This document shows positions 48,553-60,205 of a DNA stretch of 64,000 nt, one piece after another. Positions within the stretch are counted from its first letter, which is position 1; the number at the start of each line of letters is the position of its first letter. The DNA is taken from positions 248,001 through 312,000 of the forward strand of contig JAFDVZ010000003.1 in the NCBI GenBank assembly GCA_018268715.1. The letters are read 5' to 3'. Source of the stretch: Acidobacteriota bacterium. Lineage in GTDB: Bacteria > Acidobacteriota > Terriglobia > Bryobacterales > Bryobacteraceae. Position numbers and translations under genes: made by a program. Below the pieces are notes generated by a model. The model was not told where the DNA came from. It ran no database searches and worked only from the letters and a program-made list of their open reading frames with translations.

Positions 48553-49188
48553 ATGCCGGCCCGGGTGAGCGAAGCGTTCGTACTTCGGACTTTTCCGTTT
48601 GCGGAAGGCGATTTAATCGTCAGCTTTTTCACTCGGGACCAGGGTAAATTGCGGGGCGTGGCGAAGCGGGCCCGGAAACCGAAAAGTAACTTTGGCGCCG
48701 GGCTGGAGCGGTTGTCGCAAGTCCGGGCTACCTACTACCAGAAGGAAACCCGCGAACTGGTGACGCTCGCTTCGACGGAGTTGATCCGGTCCCAGTTCGA
48801 CCTGGCGTCCAACTTCGAGGCCGCTGTCGCGCTCGATTACCTTTCGGAGGTCAGCGAGAACCTGCTGCCTCCGGCGGAAGCGAACGAACGGTTCTTCCGC
48901 CTGCTGGCCGTTGTGCTCGACCATCTGCACGCGGCGGGCGAGGTCTGGGCCGCAGTGACTTACTTCAGTCTATGGGCAGTCCGGCTGTCCGGATTTTTGC
49001 CTGAATTGAGAGTGAGCCAGGAGTCGAGAGCGATCGCGATGGAAATGCTCAAGACGCCCATCGGGCAGTTGGAGAGGCGGGAGTGGTCGAAGAAAACCGC
49101 TCCGGATCTCCGGCGATTTCTGGTTCGACAAATGGAAGAGCACGTGGAGCGGAAACTCGTCACCGTCCCGATGCTCGAAGCCTTGTAG
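48553..49188 (+). CDS. recO: DNA repair protein RecO
   Basis: The 211-aa protein starts with SEAFVLRTFPFAEGDLIVSFFTRDQGKLRGVAKRARK-like sequence split across residues 5-40, the OB-fold N-terminus typical of RecO. The helical C-terminal domain follows. The zinc-binding cysteine cluster found in many RecO proteins is absent, and the protein is shorter than the usual 240 aa. RecO loads RecA on SSB-coated DNA with RecR. It lies upstream of glyQ. Confidence 0.88.
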   Translation: MPARVSEAFVLRTFPFAEGDLIVSFFTRDQGKLRGVAKRARKPKSNFGAGLERLSQVRATYYQKETRELVTLASTELIRSQFDLASNFEAAVALDYLSEVSENLLPPAEANERFFRLLAVVLDHLHAAGEVWAAVTYFSLWAVRLSGFLPELRVSQESRAIAMEMLKTPIGQLERREWSKKTAPDLRRFLVRQMEEHVERKLVTVPMLEAL

Positions 49189-49209
49189 GAGCTTCCCGAC
49201 AACCGCAAG

Positions 49210-50094
49210 ATGGATTCCTTCCAGCAGACAATCTTCAAACTCAAGAACTACTGGTCCGAACGCGGCTGCATTATCACCGAGCCATACGATATCGAGGTCG
49301 GCGCGGGCACCATGGCGCCTGAAACCTTCCTGCGCGTTCTGGGTCCAAAACCATATCGAGTGGCTTATGTTCAGCCCAGCCGCCGCCCCGCCGACGGGCG
49401 TTACGGCGAGAACCCCAACCGGTTATACAAACACCAGCAGTTGCAGGTGGTCCTGAAACCTTCGCCCGAGGACGTGATCGACCAGTACCTGGCGAGCCTG
49501 GAGGCGATCGGCATCGACCTGTCCAAACACGACATCAAGTTCGAGGAGGACAACTGGGAGTCGCCGACCTTGGGCGCGTGGGGCATCGGGTGGCAGGTGA
49601 TGCTCGATGGGCTGGAGATCACGCAGTTCACCTACTTCCAGCAGTGCGGCGGCATCGACCTGGAACTGGTTCCGGCGGAGTTGACCTACGGGCTGGAGCG
49701 GCTGATCGCTTTCTTACAGGTTCGTGACAGCGTGTACGACATCGAGTGGACGCCGGGCGTGAAGTACGCCGATGTGCGCTTCGCCGATGAGCTGCACAAC
49801 TCCGTCTACAACTTCGAGATGGCGGATATCGGCGCGCTGTGGAAGCTGTTCGCGGTGCATGAGGGCGAGGCGCAGCGGTTGATCGACCTGTGGGCGAAGT
49901 ATCCGGAAAAGCACCGGTTCCCGACCTTGGCGGCCTATGATCACGTGCTGAACTGCTCGAATACGTTCAACCTGCTCGATTCGCGCGGGGCGATCAGCGT
50001 CACCGAACGTGTGGGCGTCATCGCGCGGGTGCGGAAACTGGCGGTGGGCGTCGCGCAGATCTGGAATGCGCAGCAGTCGGGGGTGGCGGCATGA
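49210..50094 (+). CDS. glyQ: Glycyl-tRNA synthetase alpha subunit
   Basis: The 294-aa protein has [18 protein letters not shown], the motif-2 region [14 protein letters not shown] and [12 protein letters not shown], all characteristic of the alpha chain of the tetrameric glycyl-tRNA synthetase. It charges tRNA-Gly. The end overlaps glyS by ATGA. Confidence 0.98.
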   Translation: MDSFQQTIFKLKNYWSERGCIITEPYDIEVGAGTMAPETFLRVLGPKPYRVAYVQPSRRPADGRYGENPNRLYKHQQLQVVLKPSPEDVIDQYLASLEAIGIDLSKHDIKFEEDNWESPTLGAWGIGWQVMLDGLEITQFTYFQQCGGIDLELVPAELTYGLERLIAFLQVRDSVYDIEWTPGVKYADVRFADELHNSVYNFEMADIGALWKLFAVHEGEAQRLIDLWAKYPEKHRFPTLAAYDHVLNCSNTFNLLDSRGAISVTERVGVIARVRKLAVGVAQIWNAQQSGVAA

Positions 50095-52082
50095 GCAATC
50101 TTCCATTCCTGCTCGAAATCGGGACCGAAGAAATTCCCGATTGGATGATTGTGCCCGCGCTCGGGCAACTGCGGGATTCGGTGCAGGCTCTGCTCGATGG
50201 CCATGGGTTGCAGGGCAAGGTGAGTTGGGTGGACGCGACGCCGCGGCGGTTGGCGCTGCGGGCCGACGGGATCATCGAGCGCCAGCCGGATTCGAAGGAA
50301 GTCAAGAAGGGGCCGCCGATCGCGGGCGGTCAGCGGGCCGCCGAGGGATTCGCGAAGAAGCAGGGGATCCCGGTGGAGTCGCTCACCCAGGAGGGCGGTT
50401 ACTTCGTTGGCGTGAAGATGGTGACGGGGCGCGCGGCCGCGGATATCCTGGCCGCCGAACTCGCCGGCTTGATCCTCAAGATCCAGTGGCCGAAGACGAT
50501 GTATTGGACCGGCGGCAAGACCGGTCCGCGATTCATCCGGCCCATCCGGTGGCTGGTGGCGCTACTCGGCGGCAACGTGGTTCCGTTTGAGATCGCGGGC
50601 GTCCAGTCGGGCGCCGTGACGCGCGGCCATCGCAAGCTGGGCGCTTCGTCGGTTCCGGTGACGGTGGAAAACTACCGCGACTCACTGGCGGCGAGCGGCG
50701 TGATCCTGGCGGCGGCGGACCGGCGGCGGAAAATCGAGACGGAGATCGCGGGGCTGCTCGAAGGCACGGGCCTGAAGGTGCATGCCGACGCCGATCTGCT
50801 GGATACGCTGGTGTTCATCACCGAGCATCCAACGCCGATTCTGGGCGGGTTCGATCCGCAGTATCTCGAACTGCCGAGCGAGGTGTTGGTGACCGTGATG
50901 CGCCATCACCAGAAGTACTTTTCGGTCGAAGGCGCGGACGGGAAACTGGCGCCGAATTTCATCGCCGTGATGAATACGAACGCCGATCCCGAGGGGTTGG
51001 TGCGGCGCGGCAATGAGCGCGTCCTGCGCGCCCGGTTCAACGACGCGCGGTTCTTCTGGCAGGTGGATCAGCAGAAGAAGCTGGCGGATCGCGTGGCGGA
51101 CCTGGCGAGCGTCACCTTCCAGGCGAAGCTTGGATCGTATCTCGAAAAGACGAAGCGGAACGTCGCGCTGGCGTCCGAGTTGGCGGCCATGTCGGGCGTC
51201 GATATCGCGACGGCGGCGCGCGCGGCAGAGCTGTTGAAGGCCGACCTCACCACCGAGATGGTGAAGGAGTTCACCGACCTGCAGGGCGTGGTCGGCGGCT
51301 TGTACGCGAAAGTGCAGGGCGAATCCGACGCGGTTTCGCAAGCTATCTACGATCACTACAAGCCGACCAGCATGGAGGATTCGATTCCTTCGACGCGCGA
51401 GGGCCTGCTGGTGTCGCTTGCCGATAAGCTCGATACGCTGCGGGGATGCTTCGCGGTTGGGCTGCAGCCGACCGGATCGAAGGATCCGTTCGCGCTTCGG
51501 CGGGCGGCGCAGGGCGTGGTGCGCATCCTGGTGGAAGGCAAGCTCGAGTTTCCGCTGGCGGAACTGGTGGGAGCGGACCAGCAGTTGCGCGAGTTCCTGC
51601 TCGATCGGATCAAGTATTACTTCCGCGAGGTGCGCGGCTTTAAGTACGACGAGGTGAACGCCGTGCTGGCTTCGAGCGCCGAGAATCTGCCGGATGTGGA
51701 GGCTCGGCTGAAGGCCTTGCAGGCGGTGCGGCCGACCGAGAACTTTGAGCCGCTGGCGGCGAGTTTCAAGCGGATCCAGAACATTGTTCGCCAGGCTTCG
51801 TTCGAGCGCGGGGGCTCTGTCGCCGAGCCGTTGCTCGAGGCGGGGCCGGAGCGTGCGTTGTACGACGAATTCAAGCGGGCGAGCGAGACAGCCCGCGGGA
51901 GCGAATACCTGCCCGCGCTCGAAGCGATCGCGTCGATGCGTGCAGCGGTGGACTTATTCTTCGATAAGGTGCTTGTGAATGCGCAGGACGCGGAGGTGCG
52001 CCGCAACCGGCTCACACTGCTAGCGAGCATTCTGACCGAATTCTCGACGATCGCCGACTTTTCGGAGATCGTCACGCAATGA
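50091..52082 (+). CDS. glyS: Glycyl-tRNA synthetase beta subunit
   Basis: The 663-aa protein starts [16 protein letters not shown] and has [30 protein letters not shown] and [14 protein letters not shown], all typical of the beta chain with its HD-like and anticodon-binding regions. It partners with glyQ, with a 4-nt overlap. Confidence 0.97.
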   Translation: MSNLPFLLEIGTEEIPDWMIVPALGQLRDSVQALLDGHGLQGKVSWVDATPRRLALRADGIIERQPDSKEVKKGPPIAGGQRAAEGFAKKQGIPVESLTQEGGYFVGVKMVTGRAAADILAAELAGLILKIQWPKTMYWTGGKTGPRFIRPIRWLVALLGGNVVPFEIAGVQSGAVTRGHRKLGASSVPVTVENYRDSLAASGVILAAADRRRKIETEIAGLLEGTGLKVHADADLLDTLVFITEHPTPILGGFDPQYLELPSEVLVTVMRHHQKYFSVEGADGKLAPNFIAVMNTNADPEGLVRRGNERVLRARFNDARFFWQVDQQKKLADRVADLASVTFQAKLGSYLEKTKRNVALASELAAMSGVDIATAARAAELLKADLTTEMVKEFTDLQGVVGGLYAKVQGESDAVSQAIYDHYKPTSMEDSIPSTREGLLVSLADKLDTLRGCFAVGLQPTGSKDPFALRRAAQGVVRILVEGKLEFPLAELVGADQQLREFLLDRIKYYFREVRGFKYDEVNAVLASSAENLPDVEARLKALQAVRPTENFEPLAASFKRIQNIVRQASFERGGSVAEPLLEAGPERALYDEFKRASETARGSEYLPALEAIASMRAAVDLFFDKVLVNAQDAEVRRNRLTLLASILTEFSTIADFSEIVTQ

Positions 52083-52119
52083 CTCATAACCAACAGGACT
52101 ACTGTCCAGGAGCTGAATG

Positions 52120-54867
<2,748 letters not shown>

Positions 54868-54889
54868 TTAGTTGGTCGGGTCAGTTAGC

Positions 54890-54930
54890 AAAGGGGGCGT
54901 GGCTTCGGCCGCGCTCCCTTTGTTTTCTCT
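54890..54930 (+). terminator. Intrinsic terminator after ppdK
   Basis: A 14-bp stem (54890-54903 with 54908-54921, two wobble pairs) closes on a TTCG tetraloop and is followed by GTTTTCTC. A degraded copy of this hairpin lies at 56694-56725. Confidence 0.85.
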
Positions 54931-55050
54931 CTGGCTCCCTCCCAGTCCGAGCGTTGATACCTCGCGACCGGCCTCGCAGGAGAACAACACCTCAAGTGTG
55001 CGAGGGGCCGCAATCGGTCGAGTTCGTCACCAACACATGTGCAGAATGTA

Positions 55051-55995
55051 CTAGCTGGCGGCGAAAGTCTTTCCCCGGGGTAGAAGCTCGTGAAGTTCTT
55101 GCATGAATCGAACCGCGCGCTTCAACGTCGTCAATTCCTCGGTCGTCATCGGATCCTGGTCAAAGTGCATGACATCGTTCCGAATCCGTCGCACTTGATC
55201 GAGAAGACTGGTCAGTGTACCGCAGTCAATGCGGAGGCCCAGTTTCAACCAGACATCTGGGGCCTGAAACAACCTCACGTACTGGCCAAACGTCAGGTCA
55301 CCGACGGATTGCGGGAGACCCTTACCACCATAGCCGGTCCCGAGGCTTTGAAAATCGCCGACAGATAGCTTGTCTCCAACCAATCTTCGAATCTGCAACT
55401 CGATTTCTCGCAAAAGAAGAAACGGCTCAGCGAGCACCTGGAACTGAAGGCTTAGGTCACTGGCTGTTACGATGCCAGTAATACGCTTATCTCGCTGATC
55501 GCGGACCAGCACATAGCCGGACTCGACTATCGTCGGGATCGCATCGAACAAGGTACGATTTGAATCCACGATCCTCGCATCCTCGCGACAGTCTCCCACG
55601 GTCTGGCACTGTTGTCCAAGTACATGCTTCGCGCCGATCGACTTCCATGTGATGACCCCCTTGACCTCTCTCTCGCTCTGCATGACGGGCAATTGAGAAA
55701 AATCGTACTCGAGCATTAATGTGATCGCCTTATTAAGGGGGTCGTGCTGATTGACCGCCACCAGCTTACGGTTTGCAGCGGGAAGGCTGCCAATTCGAAA
55801 AGTGGGGTCCTCCACCGAGATTTCCGCGACATCCGAAGTCTGAAGGACGCCCGACTCAACCGAGATCGGCGCAGCCTCAGACTGTTCCTCCGCCTGCTGG
55901 ACGGCCGACGGGGTTCCTTCGAGCACGACCTCTAGGCGTCGGGACTTGTTCAACTTCCAGCATCCCCGATTCGTCAGGAAGACAAGTCTCTGCAA
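55051..55995 (-). CDS. CBS-HEPN protein, main part of a frameshift-split gene
   Basis: The open frame of 314 codons holds two CBS motifs (about 70-195: FSQLPVMQSEREVKGVITWK and SGYVLVRDQRDKRITGIV). A C-terminal helical domain follows, with RNDVMH (Arg272 to His277), an Rx4H motif as in HEPN RNase folds. No good start is available: TTG 55995 has no ribosome site, and homologous proteins carry an extra N-terminal domain that is here encoded by the next frame (55877-56230). The intended protein is therefore a fusion broken by a frameshift within the 119-nt overlap. Composition is lower in GC than in the neighbours. CBS domains bind adenosine nucleotides, and HEPN domains cut RNA. Confidence 0.7.
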   Translation of the reverse strand: MQRLVFLTNRGCWKLNKSRRLEVVLEGTPSAVQQAEEQSEAAPISVESGVLQTSDVAEISVEDPTFRIGSLPAANRKLVAVNQHDPLNKAITLMLEYDFSQLPVMQSEREVKGVITWKSIGAKHVLGQQCQTVGDCREDARIVDSNRTLFDAIPTIVESGYVLVRDQRDKRITGIVTASDLSLQFQVLAEPFLLLREIELQIRRLVGDKLSVGDFQSLGTGYGGKGLPQSVGDLTFGQYVRLFQAPDVWLKLGLRIDCGTLTSLLDQVRRIRNDVMHFDQDPMTTEELTTLKRAVRFMQELHELLPRGKTFAAS

Positions 55996-56230
55996 TTGCG
56001 ACCGGGGACTTCGGCCTCAGCCACATCGGGCTGTCAATCCACGCAGTCTCAAAGTCCGGATCAGTCGTGATGTCGAGCGAATCCAGAATCTCGCGAATAG
56101 TCGCGACGATTACCGCACCCCGCCGCTCGGCTCCGAAATGGAGGAGAAAGTCACGGACCGTAATCCGATTGACTCGATGGCCCTCCTTGAGTCGTTTGGC
56201 GGCATATTCGATCTTCGGTGGAATTTCCAT
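55877..56230 (-). pseudogene. N-terminal part of the split CBS-HEPN gene
   Basis: The 117-codon frame encodes KRLKEGHRVNRITVRDFLLHFG and VATIREILDSLDITTDPDFE, then runs out of similarity near PDESGMLEVEQ. This type of N-terminal domain normally sits directly upstream of CBS motifs in one protein. The frame overlaps the CBS-HEPN frame by 119 nt, and an indel in this linker would join them. It could be a true mutation, a sequencing error, or a programmed overlap. Confidence 0.6.
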
Positions 56231-56306
56231 ATTCGTGAGCGGCTATCCTATCGCCCTCTGGACCCAACAGTCAGATTCTTACACCATTTTCAGATTAGGA
56301 CAAGGA

Positions 56307-56722
56307 GTCATGATTCCGCTGATTGGCAGCGCCCACAAGCTGGCGCACCAAAAGGCGCTTGTGAAGAAGGTACACGACGAGGTTCTCGAGAAGGCTGGCG
56401 TGTCGAATCTGACGCGTATGATCGAGATTCCGCTCAAGTCCACCATGGGTCTATCTAGCGACGACTCTACAAGGTCAGTCGTTTGTGCCGAAGATCTTCA
56501 AGGCCGGCCCGTTCGGCGTACTGGACCAGGAAATCGGCGGCAAGCTGATCGGCTAGGCGGCGGAGAACGGCCGCAAGACGGGCCCCGAGTTCGAAGCGAG
56601 AGTTTTCGGCGAGCCGAGATTGGTGGAGTGTCGCTATTGCGTCGGTGTGGACTAAGGAACGAACCGGACGGCGTAGTTATCTAGACGAGTCAGAAAAGGG
56701 GACGCGGCCACCGTGCCCCCTT
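56307..56722 (+). pseudogene. Decayed duplicate of the ppdK 3' end and terminator
   Basis: From 56307 the sequence aligns with ppdK from 54319 (gtcatgattccgctgat...). It continues through KAxPFGVLDQE-like and KLIG segments to gaaccggacggcgtagtta and a degenerate terminator copy. It has internal deletions of about 80 and 90 nt, many substitutions and a TAG at 56554-56556. It cannot be functional. It is a direct repeat of the resident gene end on the far side of the inserted CBS-HEPN segment. Confidence 0.85.
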
Positions 56723-56725
56723 CTT
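56694..56725 (-). terminator. Terminator of the tryptophanase-like gene, derived from the ppdK duplicate
   Basis: On the minus strand, AAGGGG pairs with CCCCTT across an interior GC stem and is followed by TTTTCTG. It lies 16 nt past the stop of the tryptophanase-like gene. It is the degenerate copy of the ppdK terminator read from the other side. Confidence 0.55.
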
Positions 56726-56740
56726 GCATCTCAACTCAAG

Positions 56741-58186
56741 TTAGCAGTCCGCGCCGAACTCCTTCTCGAACGCCTCCGCGAGTTTCTCGCCCCAGCCGCC
56801 AATCGCCTCCATCCGTCCCGCGAAGAAGCGCAGCACCGGAGGCTCCTCGATGAAGCGCAACCCACCCACCATCGTTCGATGATCGTATAGCCATTTCAGG
56901 CGGTCCGCCGCGTACTGGAAGTGCGACATCGTGAAGACGCGCCGAGGCACCGCCAGCCGCACCAGTTCGAGGTCCGAAGGAACATCGTTGCCCTCCGCGT
57001 CGCGGTCCATCGACACCGAACCGCGCTCCATCCCGCGGATGCCGGAAGTCAGGTACACCGCGGCCGCCAGCGCGCCCGCCGGGTATTCCGACTGCGGCAC
57101 ATGCGGGATGAACCGCATCGCGTCCACGTGACCGGCCAGTCCGCCCGGAGGCGTCACCACCGGAATCCCCTTCGATTCGAGCAACCCCACGAAATACTTG
57201 ATCGCATCGGCCGAGGCGCCCGCCACCTCCAACTCCGTCATCTCGCGGATGCCGACCGCCATCGCCTCAATCTCCTTCGACGACATGCCGCCATAAGTGA
57301 AGAAGCCTTCGTAGACGGGCAGCCACGGGCGAATCGCTTCGTACAGGTCCTTGCGATTGGTGGCGATCATCCCCCCGCGCACGCTGCAGCTCTTCCGCCC
57401 GGAGAGATAACACAGATCGGCGATGCTCATGATCTCGCCGATGATGTCGCGGATCGAGGCCTTCTCATAACCGGGCTCGCGCTGCCGGATAAAGTACGCG
57501 TTCTCCGAGATCAGGCTGCCGTCCACCACCAGGAAGATCCCCATGGGCTCAATCATCTTCTTGATCGCGCGCAGGTTCTCGAGCGAGAACGGCTGGCCGC
57601 CGATCAGGTTCGTGGTGGCTTCCATGCGCACGAACGATACGTTCTCGGGCCCCGCCTTTTCGATCGCCGCACGCAGCCGGTCCAGGTCCATATTCCCCTT
57701 GAACGGCACGCTGCTTTGCGTATTCAGCGCCTCGTCGGTGTACAACTCGAGCACCTTCCCGCCGGCCAGGTCGAAGTGCGCCTTGGTGGTGGTGAAGTGG
57801 TAATTCATCGGGACAATGTGGCCCGGTTTGACAAAGGTCTTGGCCAGCAGGTGCTCGGCGGCGCGGCCCTGGTGCGCCGGCAACAGGTACTGATATCCGA
57901 AAATCTCCTTCACCGCGTCCGCCAGCTTGTAGAAGCTCTCCGATCCCGCGTAGGCGTCGTCGGCCTGCATCATGGCGGCCTGCTGATTGTCGGTCATGGC
58001 GTTGGTGCCACTGTCGGTCAGCATGTCGAGGAAAATGTCCCGGGTGCGCAGCAGGAAGGTATTGTAGCCCGCCTCCTCGATGGCGCGAAAACGTTCGCGG
58101 GCAGGGGCGAGCCGCACCTTCTGCACAATGCGAACCTTATGCATCTCGATCGGGATTTCGGAGCCGTTGGATAGGCGAATGCTCAT
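56741..58186 (-). CDS. Tryptophanase / tyrosine phenol-lyase family enzyme
   Basis: The 481-aa PLP enzyme has TDSGTNAMTDNQQAAMM, PAHQGRAAE, Asp222 (VVDGSLISEN) and the PLP lysine Lys265 in SGRKSCSVRGG. The family splits L-tryptophan (tnaA) or L-tyrosine (tpl) into indole or phenol, pyruvate and ammonia. NAM in TDSGTNAM is tyrosine-phenol-lyase-like, but GGMSSKEIEAMAVG at the substrate-specific loop lacks the Arg of TPL and differs from tryptophanase too, so the substrate is open. A GAGG ribosome site (58192-58195) lies 5 nt before the ATG. No TnaC-like leader is visible. Confidence 0.85.
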   Translation of the reverse strand: MSIRLSNGSEIPIEMHKVRIVQKVRLAPARERFRAIEEAGYNTFLLRTRDIFLDMLTDSGTNAMTDNQQAAMMQADDAYAGSESFYKLADAVKEIFGYQYLLPAHQGRAAEHLLAKTFVKPGHIVPMNYHFTTTKAHFDLAGGKVLELYTDEALNTQSSVPFKGNMDLDRLRAAIEKAGPENVSFVRMEATTNLIGGQPFSLENLRAIKKMIEPMGIFLVVDGSLISENAYFIRQREPGYEKASIRDIIGEIMSIADLCYLSGRKSCSVRGGMIATNRKDLYEAIRPWLPVYEGFFTYGGMSSKEIEAMAVGIREMTELEVAGASADAIKYFVGLLESKGIPVVTPPGGLAGHVDAMRFIPHVPQSEYPAGALAAAVYLTSGIRGMERGSVSMDRDAEGNDVPSDLELVRLAVPRRVFTMSHFQYAADRLKWLYDHRTMVGGLRFIEEPPVLRFFAGRMEAIGGWGEKLAEAFEKEFGADC

Positions 58187-58359
58187 TATTACCTCGGGTA
58201 TGAATTATGAATTCGGATTAGCAGATCTCGAACGCCAGTATATGCGTCTTTCGGCCTCCCCCGCCACTGGGCGCGGCGGAGTTCCCCCTTTAAATACATC
58301 CACTTAGCGGTGGTGCTTACGAAACCAGGCGGCGGATTGGACAGACAACGCTAGCACCT

Positions 58360-58394
58360 GCTAACCTAGTAATCGCTAAGTTTGTAGTCGCTAA
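58360..58394. repeat. Three GCTAA repeats at 15-bp period before the tetR start
   Basis: GCTAA occurs at 58360, 58375 and 58390, exactly 15 bp apart; the last two lie in an 11-bp direct repeat, GTARTCGCTAA (58369-58379 and 58384-58394). The array ends 2 nt before the TetR ATG, so a bound regulator would cover the ribosome site. A candidate operator. Confidence 0.5.
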
Positions 58395-58396
58395 CC

Positions 58397-59014
58397 ATGG
58401 CAACCGCCCGACTCTCTTCACAAGCACGACGCGCCGCCATTCTCAACGCCGCCGTTCGACTGTTCTCCGAGAAAGGCTTCCGCGGCGTCACCACACGCGC
58501 CCTGGCGGCCGCCTGCGGGGTCTCCGAGCCGGTGCTGTACCACCACTTCGCCACCAAGAGCGACCTTTACCGCGCCATCATCGAGGAACGCGCCGTCGAA
58601 GGCGACCGGGCCATCCCGGCCATGATCGAAGAGAAATTCGATTGCGTCGCCGACGACCGCGACTTCCTGGTCCGCCTGGCCAACGGCATCATCGCCTGGC
58701 ACGCCAAGGACCCCACCTACGCGCGCCTGCTGGTGTTTGCCGGGCTTGAGCGCCACGAGTTGAGCCACATGTTCCAGGAGCGCTACACCAACGCCTTCCT
58801 GGATGGCATTTCGAGATACTTCGCCCGCCGCATGGACGAGGGCGTCTTCCGGCGCATGAACCCCGCCATCGCGGCTGAGACCTTTGTGGGAACGACGGCC
58901 AACTTCGGCATGAGTCAGGCTGTTTTCGGCTCTCAGTGCCTGAACCTGCCGCTCGAAGAACTCGTAGAAGGATTTGTCGACATATTTCTGGAAGGAATGA
59001 AGAAGCGCCCATGA
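58397..59014 (+). CDS. TetR-family transcriptional regulator of the efflux operon
   Basis: The 205-aa protein has an N-terminal helix-turn-helix (RRAAILNAAVRLFSEKGF, then RALAAACGVSEPVLYHHF) and an all-helical ligand domain. It ends overlapping the adaptor gene (ATGA at 59011), so it is the first gene of the operon and probably represses it by autoregulation. A ligand cannot be predicted. Confidence 0.9.
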   Translation: MATARLSSQARRAAILNAAVRLFSEKGFRGVTTRALAAACGVSEPVLYHHFATKSDLYRAIIEERAVEGDRAIPAMIEEKFDCVADDRDFLVRLANGIIAWHAKDPTYARLLVFAGLERHELSHMFQERYTNAFLDGISRYFARRMDEGVFRRMNPAIAAETFVGTTANFGMSQAVFGSQCLNLPLEELVEGFVDIFLEGMKKRP

Positions 59015-60204
59015 CGCTCCGCACGATTGCTCCGCTCATTGCACTCATCGCAACCCTGGCTGGTTGCAGCCATTCCAAACAGGAGGCGCAAGCCTCCAAA
59101 GCAGCGGACCCCATTGATGTCAAACTGATCGCCGCCCAGTCGCGGACGCTCGAGAAATCCATCGCCGTCACCGGCTCCCTCGCGCCGGACGAGACGGTGA
59201 CCATCGCCTCCGAAGTGGCCGGCAAAGTCGTCGGCATCAACACGGATTTCGGAAAGACCGTCCGTAAGGGCGACGTGGTGGCGCAGATCGATCGCACCGA
59301 ATATCAGATCGCGGTGGAGCGTACGCGCGCGGCGTTGAACCAGTCGCTCGCCCGGCTCGGCCTGAAGCCTGGTGAGGAAAACACCCCTCCGGCCTCGACG
59401 GCCAGCATGCGGCTGGCGCAGGCTCAGTTGGAGGACGCCAAGTTCAAGTACGAGAGCGCCGCCCGGCTGGTGAAAACGGGCGACGTGTCGCAGGAGCGTT
59501 TCACTGAGGTCGAAAAGGCCTACCGCGCGCGGCAGGCGGCTTTTGAATCGTCGCAGGACGAGTTGCGCATGCTGTGGATGAGCATGGAGTCTCTGAAAGC
59601 CGAATTGAAATTGGCCGAGAAGCGCCTGAACGACACCGTGATTCGCGCCCCCTTCGACGGCGCCATCATGCAGAAGCATGTCTCTCCAGGCCAGTACATC
59701 AAGGACAACGTGCCGATTCTCACCATCGTGAAGGTCACCCCGCTCCGTCTGCGCGTGGAGGCGCCCGAGTCGGCCACCTGGAACATCAAGATCGGCACTC
59801 CCCTGACGTTCAGCACCGACGCCGCTCCAGGCGTCACCTTCCACGCCTCGGTGCGCGAAATGAACCCGTCGCTCGACGCGAAGAACCGCACGCTGACGGC
59901 GGAGGCGCGCCTGGTCGAAAACGATCCGCGCCTGCGCCCGGGGATGTTCGTGCAGGTGCGTCTGGTGACCGAACGCGCGTCGGAGACCGTGATGGTTCCC
60001 AAACAGGCGATCTTCACCGTGGCGGGACTGACGAAAGTGTTCGTCGTCAGCAACGGTAAGGCGGTGGAGCACCGCATCGCGCCGGGCCGCGAGGACGCCG
60101 GCTGGATCGAGGCTCCGGCCGATCAGATTCACCCCGGCGACATGATCGCGACGAGCAACGTAGCGATGCTTGTCAACGGAAGCGACGTCAAAACGAGCAA
60201 TTAA
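59011..60204 (+). CDS. RND efflux periplasmic adaptor lipoprotein
   Basis: The 397-aa protein has a lipobox (LIATLAGC, Cys19), then a membrane-fusion-protein arrangement: barrel-sandwich half (SIAVTGSLAPDETVTIASEVAG), an alpha-hairpin with Gln/Glu-rich helices (about 95-200), the second half DTVIRAPFDGAIMQKHVSPGQ, and beta-barrel and membrane-proximal domains. It links an inner-membrane RND pump to an outer-membrane channel. It starts within the tetR stop and ends 1 nt before the RND gene. Confidence 0.92.
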   Translation: MTLRTIAPLIALIATLAGCSHSKQEAQASKAADPIDVKLIAAQSRTLEKSIAVTGSLAPDETVTIASEVAGKVVGINTDFGKTVRKGDVVAQIDRTEYQIAVERTRAALNQSLARLGLKPGEENTPPASTASMRLAQAQLEDAKFKYESAARLVKTGDVSQERFTEVEKAYRARQAAFESSQDELRMLWMSMESLKAELKLAEKRLNDTVIRAPFDGAIMQKHVSPGQYIKDNVPILTIVKVTPLRLRVEAPESATWNIKIGTPLTFSTDAAPGVTFHASVREMNPSLDAKNRTLTAEARLVENDPRLRPGMFVQVRLVTERASETVMVPKQAIFTVAGLTKVFVVSNGKAVEHRIAPGREDAGWIEAPADQIHPGDMIATSNVAMLVNGSDVKTSN

Positions 60205-60205
60205 C

